This document shows positions 11,831 through 24,000 of a stretch of DNA of 64,000 nt, piece by piece; position 1 is the first letter of the stretch, and every line of letters starts with the position of its first letter. This DNA comes from Posidonia oceanica (lineage: Eukaryota; Streptophyta; Magnoliopsida; Alismatales; Posidoniaceae). The stretch is from NCBI GenBank assembly GCA_037176725.1, contig JAZBRS010000014.1, positions 74,878,501-74,942,500 of the forward strand. The letters run 5' to 3'. The notes below the pieces were generated by a model. The model worked only from the letters and a program-made list of their open reading frames with translations, searched no databases and was not told the DNA's origin. A program made the translations under genes and the position numbers.

Positions 11831-13127
11831 ACAGCACAGTGGATGTATCTATTACTCGCATCAAGCAGCCTGCACACTGCATGAGCATTGAAGAGGCAGA
11901 TCCAACAGCAAAGGAGCAGCCCTGGTACAAAGACATCAAAGCTTTCCTGGAATCTGGCAGCTTTCCACCTAGCACCTCACCAGTGGACAAGAGAACTCTG
12001 ACGCATCTGGCGTCAAAGTATGTATTGGAGGCGGGGCAGTTGTACAGAAGATCATACAATCAAATGCTCCTGCGCTGCCTGAACAAATCAGAGGCTAATA
12101 CACTGATGCTGCAAGTGCATGTGGGGACCTGTGGCCCGCACATGAATGGCGTCCTCCTGGCCAAGAAAATAATGCTGCAAGGATACTACTGGCTGACTAT
12201 GGAGGCTGACTGTTGCCGATTCGTGTGCAGATGCCATAACTGCCAAGTGCACTGCATGTCGTCACCTTGGCCTTTCTCCACCTAGGGGATTGATGTCATT
12301 GGCGCCATCCACCCTCCAGCTTCTAATGGTCATCGCTACATTCTGGTAGCGATTGATTACTTCACTAAATGGGTGGAAGCGACCTCCTACAAGACGGTGA
12401 CTGCTGTGGCTACAGAAAAGTTCATCAGAAACAACATCATAGCCTAGTACGGGTCCCACATGCAATCATATCTGACAATGGTACAAATTTCATTGCTAAG
12501 AGGATCGAAGACTATCTGCAAAGTTTCAATATCAAACATCACAGATCCTCACCTTACCGGCCATAGATGAACGGTGTAGTGGAGTCCGCCAACAAGAATC
12601 TGGTGAAGATCCTGAAGAAAATGTCGGAAACTCATAAGGACTGGCACGACAAGCTTCCTTACGCACTCTGGGCGTATAGGACATCTGTCCGCACCTCAAC
12701 AGGTGCCACCCCGTACTCTCTAGTGTACGGCATGGAGGCGGTGCTGCCCATCGAGGTAGAGATCCCCTCACTGCGGACCTTACGCGAAGCTGAGTTGGAT
12801 GAAGTAGAATGGGTCGAAGACCGCTGCATCCAACTGAATCTTATTGATGAGCACAGGCTGCAAGCTATGCATAATGCTCACTGCTATCAGAAGAGAATGG
12901 CCAGGTCATACTTGAAGAAAGTTCAGCCAAGAGGCTTCCAGGCAGGGGACCTTGTTCTGCGTGCCATTCACCTGCCTGACGGTCGAGGGAAATTCCGACC
13001 TAACTAGCGCGGCCCCTTTGTGGTGAAGTAAGTCTTTTCGGGCGGCGCCGTAACTCTTAAGGGTATGGATTAGGTCGAGCGGTCTGAGCCCGTCAACCTC
13101 TGCTACCTCAAGAAGTACTATCAGTAG
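11831..13127 (+). pseudogene. Decayed integrase segment of pol, element 1
   Basis: This would join element DNA to the chromosome. The N-terminal zinc-binding H-H-C-C region runs from His at 12118 to CHNCQVH near 12245. The catalytic core follows: VAIDYFTKW (Asp at 12355), IISDNGTNF (Asp at 12474) and VVESANKN (Glu at 12582), giving the D-X35-E spacing of retroviral-type integrases. TAG stops occur at 12283, 12446, 12564, 13005 and 13062. A one-base loss near 12450 shifts the frame. The C-terminal RGPFVVK...LKKYYQ block ends at TAG 13125, the probable natural end of Pol. No chromodomain is visible, as expected for Tat. Confidence 0.85.
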
Positions 13128-14662
13128 CTGAAGCCAGCCCCGTTGCAAATACTCTTCTCCCACCTACACACTTACATTCTCACTTCTTGCATTCCTCTCC
13201 TTCTTGCATTTGCTACCTCATCTCTTACTTTTGTCTTTGAGCATACACTCATACTTCTTCTATCCTACTCATACACCAATCCTTTTCAAATCATCATCGT
13301 CATCCTCTCAAAGTATACATCACTCTTTTCAAATCATCATCGTCATCCTCTCTACTCATGCATCTCTCTGTTTCAAATCATCATCGTCATCCTCTTAAGA
13401 CGCATATTGCATCTTCTGCCCGATGATGAAAACCAGAAGTGCTTGCCTGATCTGGAAAGAGTCCACCCTGCCTCACCCGACACTACTTAGACGTCTTAGC
13501 AAGTGAGGGAGCCACCACCAATCAGGACAGCTGAACAGCCTAAACTCGTAAGGACATATACCTCTGAGGGAGAAAAAATGCTAGGATGTGAGTTGAAAAA
13601 GTGAGAATAGATATCTAGGCTTGGGCACGTCCAAGGAACAGAAGACGAAGACAGAAGCCGACCCTAGAGATAGGGGTGTGCAGTGTAACCCTGCTCCTTC
13701 TACCCATCACATAACAGACCCGAAGCCCACATTCAGCGCAACTCAAACACCCTTCTTTTGCCACCAAAATGGGGATAACAAAAGCCTGAAAAAAAAGGGG
13801 GAGAAAAAGAAATCAAACAAGCAAAAAGAAAGGAGATAGAACAAAACAAAAAAGGAGAAAGAGCAAGCAAAGAACAAAAAAGAAGAAAAGAAAAGGGCAA
13901 GATCCAGCCCAAAAATACGGGCAATATCATCCCCCTGTACCTTGCAAGAAACCCGAGGGTGTAAGCCTAAAAGGGTCTACCACTTCCCTCCAAAAACAAA
14001 CACTTACCATCTCCTAGCTAGGGGCAGAGAAAGGCTGCATACCCACGAGGGAGAAATCAAAAAAAGAGAGCAAAAAATAGGGGTAGGTCCCGAGAGCTCG
14101 GCCGGTAACCTGTCCTCACACCACCACCACCTGTATACTGCCAACACCCATTCCGGAGTGCCACCAGCAAGCTAAGAGTCTGAGTAGGGCCCAGTGAGTC
14201 AGGGATCACTCCTTTCCTCTACAGCAGGCACCAAAGCACTCCGTACACTAAGGGCACAAAAGCATACTAATAATCTCTTAAGCATACCAACCTGCATCAT
14301 GCATACATGCATCTTCAATCATCCTTTCCTTCCTATCAATTGTCCCGCTCTGCAACTCGCTTTGGCCCTGAGACAGTACTTCTTGCCAAGCACGCGTTGA
14401 TGCCGCTCGAGCTACGCTGGTCCAGATCTCCTGCCAAGCCCTCGCCCCGTGCCAGCAAGACTGCTACAGATCTTTCCTGCTTATGATTGCTTAGCTGCTT
14501 TACCCTGTTATTAACTGCTGTGCACATACTGAACTGCTTTGTCAGTCTCAGATTCTACTTTCTACAAAAGATTATATGCCTGTGTGATCTGACTGTCTAC
14601 AATATTGATAACAGGTACCTTTAAGCTCTGTAGCATCTGCCTGTACCCCTGCGGCCTGCGCC
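13128..14662 (+). other. Non-coding spacer downstream of pol, element 1
   Basis: No credible gene is seen. It contains a 43-44 bp repeat (13283-13400), a purine-rich A/G block (about 13780-13900) and a stretch (13420-14340) that aligns with 27890-28640 downstream of the element 2 integrase. This shows that elements 1 and 2 share the same 3' architecture. The last 300 bases look like a transcript leader for the following extra gene. Confidence 0.7.
13283..13400 (+). repeat. 43-44 bp tandem repeat, three copies
   Basis: TTTCAAATCATCATCGTCAT recurs at 13284, 13327 and 13371 with variable tails. It is a short minisatellite in the post-pol spacer. Confidence 0.85.
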
Positions 14663-15865
14663 ATGGGATATCCAACTCTTGAGACCCCAGTGCACTGTTC
14701 TGAAGCCCTGCGGGGCTGGATTGGCAAGCTTACTCTAGAAGACTGCGAGAAGCTATGCCTCTGGGGGATACCTACAAAGTTACTGAAAGCGGCTAATGTC
14801 GAAGTGAGCCGTCATCTGCTCTGCGCTGCCGCAAGATTCTGGAAACCGACACACCATGTCTTCCGCTTCGGAAGGACTGAATTGACACCTACCCTGGAGG
14901 AGGTGCGCCGCATCTGTGGCTTCTCCCGGCTGATGGGACCGCCCATTTTCATGAGGCGTGACAAGTACATAGCGATCCTCTGCCAACTATCTGGGCTATC
15001 TACTGATCGATGCCAGCATAGACTAATCTGCACCAGCGGCCCCGCGCCCATGCTGTGCTTGCATTACTTTGATGAGATCATAGACAAGCGTGCTGAACTC
15101 GGAGATGACCTGTGGCTTCGGGGATTTGTCACCCGATTTCTGGGAGAATTGATCTTCACTCATGGCCGGATGACAGTCGCGATAGAAATTACTGAAATCG
15201 CACTTGCTGTGGTGACTAGGCAGATCGACCTGGTGCCAGTTGTCTTGGCTGAAACTTACTACGGACTAGACCGCATCTCCCACCGTTGCCGCCACTTCCA
15301 CAGTTGCGGAGTGCTAGTACAGATCTGGCTGGCTGCACATCTTGAACTGGACTTGCTGCGCCCCCGAGGCCACATTATTGAAACTTACTGCAACAGCGGC
15401 CATGCCAGGACAGTCTAGAAGGTCCCTGAGGAATACAAGAAATTATCTGAGCTGACGGACGACACCGTCACCTAGCACATCATCCCGTCTGCGGCTAAGC
15501 CATTCACCATCTTCTTCAATACTCGCGACGCACGACTTGTGGTGCTACCTAGATTCACTGGGGGCGTGGAGTACCACCTCATCCGGGTCATGCGGCAGTT
15601 CGGACTCCAGCAGGGCGCATTCATAGACAGCACAGCCCCAAAGCTACTTCAAGCATATCCTTACGGGACAGCATCTGCTACTGCAAAGCTAGCTGATCTC
15701 ATGCAGCATGGAGTGCGGTCTACCGACCTGGCATCTGCACGAGGCTAGAGATGCACTCCCGAATATCTGACGGAGGTACAAGCTTTCTGGCCCATCAGTG
15801 AGATACCTCCGGGCGCTCCTCAGTTCCCTGACTCCAGAAATGTGAAGAAAGCCAGGACCGACTAG
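14663..15865 (+). pseudogene. Sense-strand PMD/DUF7745-like extra gene (intronless, decayed)
   Basis: One frame of about 400 codons starts at ATG 14663 and ends at TAG 15863, with internal TAG at 15416, 15473 and 15746. It is 60-70% similar by eye to gene B on the minus strand (29207-43115). The motif LLCAAARFWKPTHHVFRFGR followed by ELTPTLEEVRRICG resembles the N-terminal hallmark of plant mobile domain (aminotransferase-like) and DUF7745 proteins; the exact family should be taken as provisional. Their function in transposons is unknown. Tat elements are known to carry extra ORFs after pol. The two introns inferred in gene B are absent here, at CCATG/GGATATCC (14665) and GTACAG/ATCTGG (about 15320), so this copy looks as if it came from a spliced transcript. 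Homology to gene B continues into the 3' untranslated part (about 15930). Confidence 0.75.
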
Positions 15866-16283
15866 AGCGTCCATGTAACTGCCTGTTTGTCTTTCTACTG
15901 TAAACTTTTGGCCTGTCACAGGCATGTAATCAAATTCAATCAATACAAAGGCGTTTTGAGCCACTGTTTGCATTTCAAATCTGCTTCAAGTACATGCATC
16001 ATCATATCAATTACATCCGCAGGGCCCCTGGCCAGACTTGCTGCCAAACACCGCGGAAAAGTCCTCATCAGTCAACCCAAGTGCTGACCCATGGCAACTG
16101 AGCAAACAAACTAACAGGCACCGTCACCCGAATCTTCATCAACGGGCAGGCACCCCCAACTGCTCGGCAATAGGTCTGTCAACCTGTCATCATCTTTGGG
16201 CTGGTACCCCAAACTACTCGTCTGGCAAACACGACAGTTTTGTCTTCATCCTCTGCTTTCGATGCTAAGGACGCGTTGGCCAA
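15866..16283 (+). other. 3' untranslated-like flank of the sense extra gene
   Basis: The part around 15930-15950 (TGTAATCAAATTCAATC, then AATACAAAGG) looks like a plant mRNA 3' end and resembles the flank of gene B at about 29130-29150. From about 16080 the first GGGC-TGGTA...CTAACT modules of the hairpin region begin. No gene is seen. Confidence 0.5.
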
Positions 16284-16310
16284 CCCCTAGTATCATCCTG
16301 ATACCAGGGG
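16284..16310 (+). repeat. Long-stem hairpin module (GGTATC type)
   Basis: CCCCTAGTATCA and TGATACCAGGGG face each other across a 3-base loop, pairing at all but one position. It is followed by GGCATCTTTTG and a third GGTATC arm. Equivalent modules lie at 38538, 38823, 63481 and 63630. Confidence 0.8.
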
Positions 16311-16410
16311 CATCTTTTGATCGCCCTTTGGTATCATTCTCCCCTTCTTTCCCTCATGGTATTCCTAATATCATGAGATGATTCGCTCTCGCGAAACCCA
16401 TTTGCCGGCT

Positions 16411-16607
16411 GGTAAGTCCGGTATCTTATCATCTCTTCCCTTTTGTCGGCCGATTGGTCCGATATCCTATCACTCCTTCCTCCCCTCTTTTCCGGCCGAT
16501 AAGTCCGATATCTTATCATTCTATTCTTTTATTTATTTGCCGGTCGATAAGTCCGATATCTGATCACCTCTTTCCCTTTGCCGGCCGGTAAGTCCGATAT
16601 CTTATCA
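16411..16607 (+). repeat. Tandem hairpins, GATAAG/CTTATC type
   Basis: Five units of 35-55 bp each contain a six-base arm, TCCGATAT as loop and a matching arm. Most are GATAAG...CTTATC. One begins GGTAAG, which still pairs through G-T. The units have the form GCCGGCCGATAAGTCCGA plus a pyrimidine tail. Confidence 0.8.
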
Positions 16608-16800
16608 ATCACTCTCTTTTTCTTATCAATCAATCAATCGATCTCCTTTTTCTTATCGATCGATCAATTAATCACTCTTTTTCTTATCAATCAATCAATC
16701 AATCACTCTTTTTCTTATCAATCAATCAATCAATCTTCTTTTTCTTATCAATCAATCAATCTTCTTTTTCATATCAATATCAATCAAACAATCAATCTCT
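16608..16800 (+). repeat. TCAA/TTTTTCTTATCAATCAATC simple repeat
   Basis: A pyrimidine-rich unit (CTCTTTTTCTTATC) alternates with runs of AATC. It seems to have grown from the tail of the neighbouring hairpin units. No coding content. Confidence 0.85.
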
Positions 16801-16813
16801 GCTCTTTCCGATT

Positions 16814-17863
16814 GATAGAACCGTAAACTATCATCTTGGGCTGGTGTCTTATCCAGCTCGCAGTTGTGTTATACGACTGACATCCAGTAACTGTCCCTCG
16901 TAATTGCACTTTCCGGTTGATAGGGCCGTAAACTATCATTCTCTGGCTGATGATCCAAAGCTCATCCTTGGCTGATATCCGAAACTATCACTTGCAATTA
17001 CGTTATACGGCTGACACCCAGTAACTGTCCCTTGCAATTGCACTTTCTGGTTGATAGGACCGTAAACTATCGCTCCCGGTTGATAGGCCCGTAAACTATC
17101 GCTCCCGGTTGATAGGCCCGTAAACTATCACTTTCGGTTGATAGGACCGTAAACTATCACTTGCAATTGCATTATACGGCTGATATCCAGTAACTATCCC
17201 TCATGATTGGGCTTTCTGGTTGATAGGTCCGTAAACTATCGCTCCCAGTTGATAGGTCCGTAAACTATCGCTCCCGATTGATAGGTCCGTAAACTATCGC
17301 TTCCGGTTGATAGGTCCGTAAACTATCACTCTCGGTTGATAGGTTTGTAAACTATCGCTGTGCCAATCATGTTATACGGCTGATATCCAATAACTATCAC
17401 TCGCAAATGCCCTTTCTGGTTGATAGGTCCGTAAACTATCGCTCCCGGCTGATAGGCCCGTAAACTATCGCTCCCGGTTGATAGGCCCGCAAACTATCGC
17501 TTCCGGTTGATAGGACCGTAAACTATCATTCTCTGGCTTTTGCGTTATACGGCTGATACCCAGTAACTATCACTCATGGTTTGTGCTGTTTCCGGTTGAT
17601 AGGTCCGTAAACTATCGCTCCCGGTTGATAGGTCCGTAAACTATCGCTCCCGGTTGATAGGACCGTAAACTATCGCTTCCGGTTGATAGGACCGTAAACT
17701 ATCCTGCACAATCATGTTATACGGCTGATATCCAGTAACTATCACTCACAACTGCTTCCGGTTGATAGGTCCGTAAACTATCGCTTCCGGTTGATAGGTC
17801 CGTAAACTCACTCCCGGTTGATAGGACCGTAAAGTATCCGACCGATAAGCCCGACACCTTATC
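16814..17863 (+). repeat. Large tandem hairpin array, GATAGG...CTATC type
   Basis: About 25 units, mostly of 29 bp, have the form GGTTGATAGGTCCGTAAAC followed by TATCGCTCCC. Each can fold with GATAG pairing CTATC around TCCGTAAA. Every 150-200 bp a different module (TTATACGGCTGATATCCAGT) interrupts the run, producing a higher-order repeat. The final unit switches to GATAAG...CTTATC. It lies between the extra gene and the 3' end of element 1, as comparable arrays do in element 3 and at 62150. Confidence 0.9.
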
Positions 17864-18356
17864 ACCTTCTTCGCACGACTTTGTCCTAGGAAAGCAAAGT
17901 CCCGCATCCCTCTACGACCGGAGAGTCGGCCTCTCTCCCGTCGCACCCTTTTCGCTAGCTTGCTCCCCGGGCTGGGACGAGCTGCATTTTTCTTTCTCGC
18001 TTTGTCGCGCAAGTTTGGCCTGCCCGCCAAATCTTAGTGCCACATCGCGCTTTCCTTTTTAGCATTCTTCTTTTGCATCACCCTTTTGCACCATTACTTC
18101 TCTACCACTGCATATTAGTCCAGCATATTCATCAATTTCTGCTGCATCAGCATTCTAAGCTGCACTAACATTTGCACTAACATTTGCATTGCATTTGCAT
18201 AGGCATGCATTGCATACTTTGCATCCCATCCATCTGCACCTGCATCTTTGCAATATGGCAACAAGCCACGATTTTCGGTGCATCCGCCGAATAAGTAGCT
18301 CACGCCCAAAGCAAACCTCTGCTCCCGTCGGTCAGATGGGGTGTCTTGTCAACCCT
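17864..18356 (+). other. 3' internal end of element 1, cut before the polypurine tract
   Basis: 18250-18356 matches 40330-40436, the stretch just upstream of the polypurine tract of element 3 (GGTGTCTTGTCAACCCT in both). Here the match stops at 18356 and pol sequence of another copy begins. The polypurine tract and 3' LTR of element 1 are therefore absent. TGCATT-rich sequence fills 18050-18240. Confidence 0.75.
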
Positions 18357-21055
18357 GAGTTACGACGACATGGTAGGCCTGGATGTTGAGATAGTGGTAC
18401 ACACCCTACCGCAAAAGCCAGACGTAAAGCCAGTCAAGCAGAAGCTCAGAAGATGGCGACCCCAATGGCTCTTGAAGATTAAAGAGGAAATCATGAAACA
18501 ACACAATGTTAGCTTCCTCAAGGTCGTTTTATATCCAGAGTGGCTGGCAAACGTCGTAACTGTGCCAAAGAAGGACGATCGGGTCCACATGTGGATAGAC
18601 TACAAGGATCTGAACAAGGCTAGTCCGAAGGAAGACTTCCCACTGCCACACTTCGACGTCTTGGACGACAACACAGCAGGCCACAAGATGCTAGCCTTCA
18701 TGGACAATTTTTCAGGCTATAATCAAATCAAAATGGCACAAGAATACATGGAAAAGACAACCTTCATCACCCCTTGGGGAGTCTTCTACTACAGAGTGAT
18801 TCCATTCAGACTGAAGAGCGCCAGGGTGGCTTATCAGAGGGCCATGGCTGCTTTATTCCACGACCTGATGCACCAAGAAGTGGAGGTCTATGTGGACGAC
18901 ATGATCACCAAGTCCTGAGAGTCCTAGGATCACCTCGCCTACCTGAAGAAGCTATTCGACCGTCTCAGGCGCTACAAGCTCCAACTCAATCCCAACAAGT
19001 GCGTCTTCAACGTATCATTCAGAAAACTCTTGGGATATATTGTCAGCCAGAGGAGGATCGAGGTGGACCCTAGCAAAGCTCGAGCCATCGTAGAGATGTC
19101 ACCCCCCACTACAGAAAAGGAGGTCTGAGGTCTGTTGGGACGACTACAGTACATTAGTCGATTCATTGCGCAGCTCACCCCAATCTGCGAGCCGATCTTC
19201 AAGCTCCTGAAGAAGAATGCACAGATCAGGCCGCATTTGACATGATCAAGTAGCTGCTTATAAAGCCTGCTGTTTTGGTTCCTCCCATGCCACAGAGTCC
19301 ACTGCTGCTGTACCTCTCAACCACGCAACTCTCTATGGGCACAGTCCGAGGCCAGCACGACGAAACAAGTCATAAAGAGCACACCATCTATTACCAAAGT
19401 AAGAAGTTCAATGACTACGAAGCCAGGTACAGCATGATCGAGAAGGTCTACCTTTCCCATGTCAGGGCTGCACAAAGACTGAGGCATTACATGATGGCCT
19501 ATCCAGTTCTGCTTCTACGCCGGCATGACCTGATGAAATATCTGTTCCAAAAGCAAACACTAGTAGGCCGATGCGTCAAGTGGCAAGTTCTGCTGTCTCA
19601 GTATGACATCACCTTCGTCACCTAGAAGTCGATGAAGGGGCAGGCTGTAGCAGATCACCTGGCTGACCTACCTTTGCTTGAATACCAGCCTTTGCAGATG
19701 CAATTCCCTAACGAAGACATCCTATTCACGATGGAGGATTCCGAGCAAAAGGATCCCGAAGACGAACTACAGTGGCATCTGTATTTCAATGGCACCGTCA
19801 ACAGAAAAGGCAGAGGCATTAGCGCAGTCCAGGCAACGCCACAGGGAGAGCTGATCTCGTTTGCAAGGAAGATGACATTCCCCTGCACCAACAACGAGGT
19901 GGAGTACGAAGCCTGCATTCTGGGACTGCAAGTCGCACTCGAGCATGACGTGCGAAAGCTGCATGTACACGGAGATGCGATGCTCGTCATCTCCCAGGTC
20001 AATGGTGATTGGAAGACCAAGGATCCCAAGTTGGTGCCCTACCATGAATACCTGCTGAAGCTCATTGAGCATTTTGAAGAAATCCACTTCACTTTCATGA
20101 ACAGAGCCAAGAACGCCTATGTAGATGCTCTTGCAACCTTAGCAGCTTGGCTCTCTATACCCAAGGACCATGCAGTGGACGTATCAGTCACTCGTGTGGA
20201 ACAGTCTGCACACTGCATGAGCATCGAGGAAGCAGATATAGTAGAAGAACTACCATGGTATCACAACATCAAAGTCTTCCTAGAGTCTGGCAGCCTCCCA
20301 TCAAGCACCTCAACGACAGACAAAAAGACCATGGCACGCTTAGCATCCAAATACGTCCTAGGAGCAGGACACCTCTACATAAGGTCCTACAACCAAATGC
20401 TCCTACGCTGCGTAGACAAGGGAGAGGCTGACACGCTGATGCCTCAGGTCCATGCAGGGATGTGTGGCCCACATATGAACGGCGTACTGTTAGCCAAGAA
20501 GATCATGCTACAAGGCTACTTTTGGTCTACCATGGAGGCGAATTGTTGCCAGTTCATGCGCAGATGCCATAGCTGCCAAATCCATGGAAACTTTATGCAC
20601 TCACCGCCATAGCAGCTTCACAGCATGTCGTCGCCATGGCCTTTCTCCACTTGAGGGATCGAGGTCGTTGGAGCAGTACATCCAGCAGCCTCCAATGGTC
20701 ATCGCTTTATTCTTGTGGCGATCGACTACTTCACCAAATGGGTGGAAGCGGCCTCATACAAGACAGTCACGGCCGTAGCAACCAAGAAATTCATCAGAAA
20801 CAACATCATTGGCCAGTACGGGGTCCCACACACGCTCATCTCTGACAATGGCATGAATTTCATAGCCAAGAGAAGTGAGGAATACTTGCACAGCTTCAAG
20901 ATCAAGTATCACAGGTCCTCGCCCTATCAGCCACAGATGAATGGCGCGGTTGAGTCAGCCAACAAGAACCTGATAAAGATCCTGAAGAAAATGGCAGAGA
21001 CTCACAAGGACTGGCACGATAAGCTCCCATACGCACTATGGGCCTACAGAACATC
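18357..21055 (+). pseudogene. pol: Element 2 pol, part 1: reverse transcriptase to integrase core
   Basis: This is a second, 5'-truncated Tat pol, closely related to element 1 pol. It begins abruptly inside the RT at SYDDMVGLDVEIVVH, aligned with element 1 position 10004. The RT has the YVDD box at 18889-18900. Stops at 18916 and 18925 and TGA at 19126 follow, and a short deletion near 19230 removes about 19 bases and shifts the frame. Both RNase H domains follow (the second about 19780-20160, YFNGTV where DG is expected, so the first catalytic Asp is lost), then the zinc-binding domain (20455-20590) and the integrase core (VAIDYFTKW 20707, LISDNG 20838, VESANKN 20950). It is broken at 21055 by the solo LTR and continues at 27272. 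Confidence 0.9.
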
Positions 21056-24000
21056 AGTTGGCACCCCATTTTGACAGGCTTGAATCAATTGGAGTTCTCT
21101 GGTGACTTCTGGATCCAAACCTAGGCCAAACCTACACCCTCCTTTCCATCCTTACCCTTCAAACAAGCCTAAACTTGACCTAAGCTTACACCCCTTTCTC
21201 TAACTCAAAACTTACCCAAAACCCAAAGGAAAACCCACCATTCCCAACTTAGCAAACCTACCAAAACCCTTAGAATTTTTCAAACCAAAACCACTCCCAA
21301 AAATCCTAGAAAACCTAGGTAAAACTACCCTTTTTCTACACCTCAAAACCCTTCTAAAACCTTCTCAAAACAAAACCAAAATGCTAGGATCAAGACTAGA
21401 GACCCTAGGCTACACACCCACCAAAATTCACCCCTTTTCAAAACCTCTAAACTCTCCTTTTGCCCAAATTATCCTTTTCTCTCTCCTGGATTATTCTTTT
21501 CTCTCTCCTCTCTCTCTCCTGCTTATCCTCCTTCTTTTCTCCCCTTTTCTCTCCCTCTTTTTTGCCTGGCTGTGGGCCCCCCTTGTGCTCCTATCTGTTC
21601 TCAATCTTATTCATATTATTATCTTATTTTTACCATTTTCTTTGATTTCGAAAATTATTTTCTTTCAGCTCCTCGCTTTCCTATTTATTCCTCCATTTCT
21701 CCCTTTTCCTCTTCTTCCTAATTTCCTCTTCTTTTCGCTTACTAAACCCCTAAAAATCCTTGAAAAACCATCAAAATTCTGAAACAAAAGGAAAACAAAC
21801 CAAAACCCTAAGAAAAATAATTAAAAAACATTAAACAAACAATTAAAAACCTAAACCTAACTAAATCTAGCCAAAATGGAAAATCATGAATGCAAGCTAA
21901 AAAATGCAAAACAAACCAAAAGAAAGTGCTGTAAAATTAAGGAAAAAACCAAAATGTAAACAAAACAAGCAAGAGTAAAAACTCTACCAAAAAACAATCA
22001 AAAACAATTCCTAAAAAGAAAGGAAAACAATTAAGAAATGCTAAGGTAAATAATTAAGAAAAAGAGAAACCTAACTTAACAAATCTAAAAAGAACAATTC
22101 AAAGACTTAATTAAAAATAAAAACAAACAATCAAGAATCCAAAAACACTTAACTAAAAACTTAACAAGAAAACCTTAATTAAAAAAAATTTTAATTAATT
22201 AAAAGAACTCAACAAACAAAAATCAAAAAAAAATCAAAAGACTTAAGCAAAAAAGACCAAAATCGAAAATCTAAAACCCACTCTAATTAATTTAAAAACA
22301 AACTTTAAAAATCCTAACTAACACCCCAAGTAACTAACAAGGAAAACATAATTGAAAAACAACTTGAAAAACTTAACAAACATTTAATTAAAATAAAAAA
22401 AAAACAAATCAAAAGCAAAGAAAACCCTAAAAACCCTAATCAAAACTAAATCTCTCTAAACCTAATTAATTAATCAAAAACAATCATTTAAAAACCTAAT
22501 CAAGGTCCCAACTTAAAACACAATCATTCTAAGAACCTTTCCTATTTTTATTTTATTTTATTTTATTTTTATCTAATTTATTTCTCTCCTTTCTCTTCCT
22601 CCTTTCTTTCTTCCTTTCTATTTTTCTTTCTTTCTTTCTTTTCTCTCTTCTTTCTTGAGCCCAGTCCGGTTCGTCTCCCCACCTCCCTTCTTTTCTTTCT
22701 TTCTTTTCTTTTCTTTTCCGTGCGCAGCACGACCCACGGTCGCCTTCTCCCTCCTTCCTCCTCTTCTTCTTCTTCTTCCTCCTCACTGATCTCTCGCCAT
22801 CTCTCTCTCCCTCTCTTCAAACTTCAAATTCGATTCATCCCCTCCGATCCCATCAGCTCCAGCCAGACCTCCTCTTCATCGCCTTTTGTCATCCAGAGAG
22901 AGAGAGAGAACCCAGAGAGTTCCCAGCACCCAATCTTCTCCTTCTTCCTCTGAAAACGCTCAGCTCTTCCTCCTCCATCTTCCCACTGAAACCAGAGCCT
23001 CCATCTCCACCCGAACCACCCAGCATTCACCCCCCAATCTCACCCAGAACTCCACCACTTCAGCCCTCCATTCCTCACCCAATTTCACCCGAACCACCTG
23101 GAATTCCAACAGCAACCCAACTCACCCTTCTCCAAAATTCCCAACTCCACAGCCCATCGAATCCTTCCAAACTCCACCACTGAACTCCCCAGAACCCCAG
23201 CTCTCCAACCCACCTGAGTTTCAGCCGTAACCCCCACCACAGCCGGAGCCATCCACTTCAAACACCTGCAACCAACTTCACCAGAAATCAGCCCAGAGAC
23301 CTATCTTCCAACCTAGTCCACCACCGACCCTTCCAAGCATCCCTACACCCTCACCAGACCCCTAGAAGCTCGCCTGAGCCTTCCAACTGATCCAGAGGGC
23401 AGTACATCACCACCCCCACCTCCGGTCATCTTTTGTGAACCCACAAAAGCGAATCTCTGCTCCAGCCTTCGAAGCCTTGCTCCGAGCGTCCAGGAAGCTC
23501 CGGAGCACTCCACTGAGTCGACCGCAGCACCTCTGAACCGTCGACGGCACCTGCAGCGACCAGACGATCACCGCCGGCAAGCTCTGAATCACTTGACGTC
23601 GGGAGAGCATCTCAGCCAGCAGAACAGGTACTGCTTCTTCCCTTAGGTTTAGTTTTCTTCTCTTCTTGCTTTTCCGTCCCTTAGTTCTAGGTTCTACTCC
23701 CTCCTGCTCCGAGTCGTCGTCGCCGGCAACTCCGTCTTCTTCGGCGATCTCTGAGCTCGGATCGTCGAAGCAGTTGCAGAACCGGTCGCCGACCATCCCT
23801 CGAGGACCGCTCGACCTCCAGGAGTGCTCCGGTGGCCTCAGAATGCTACGACGTCGCCGCTCCTGACCGCAGCACCTCCGGACAGCTCTGCAGTGCTCCG
23901 ACGTCTCCTCCGGCCCGCTCTGAGCCTCACCGCCGCTCCCCGACGTAGCCTAGACCTCCGCCGAGCTCCGGAGAGCATCACCGCCGCGTCTCTACCCCTC

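Noticed and set aside
22553..22820. Lys/Arg/Glu-rich minus-strand frames
   Set aside because: They are the complement of a long pyrimidine tract (TTTCTTTC, CTTCTTCTTC) in the LTR and are low-complexity chance frames.
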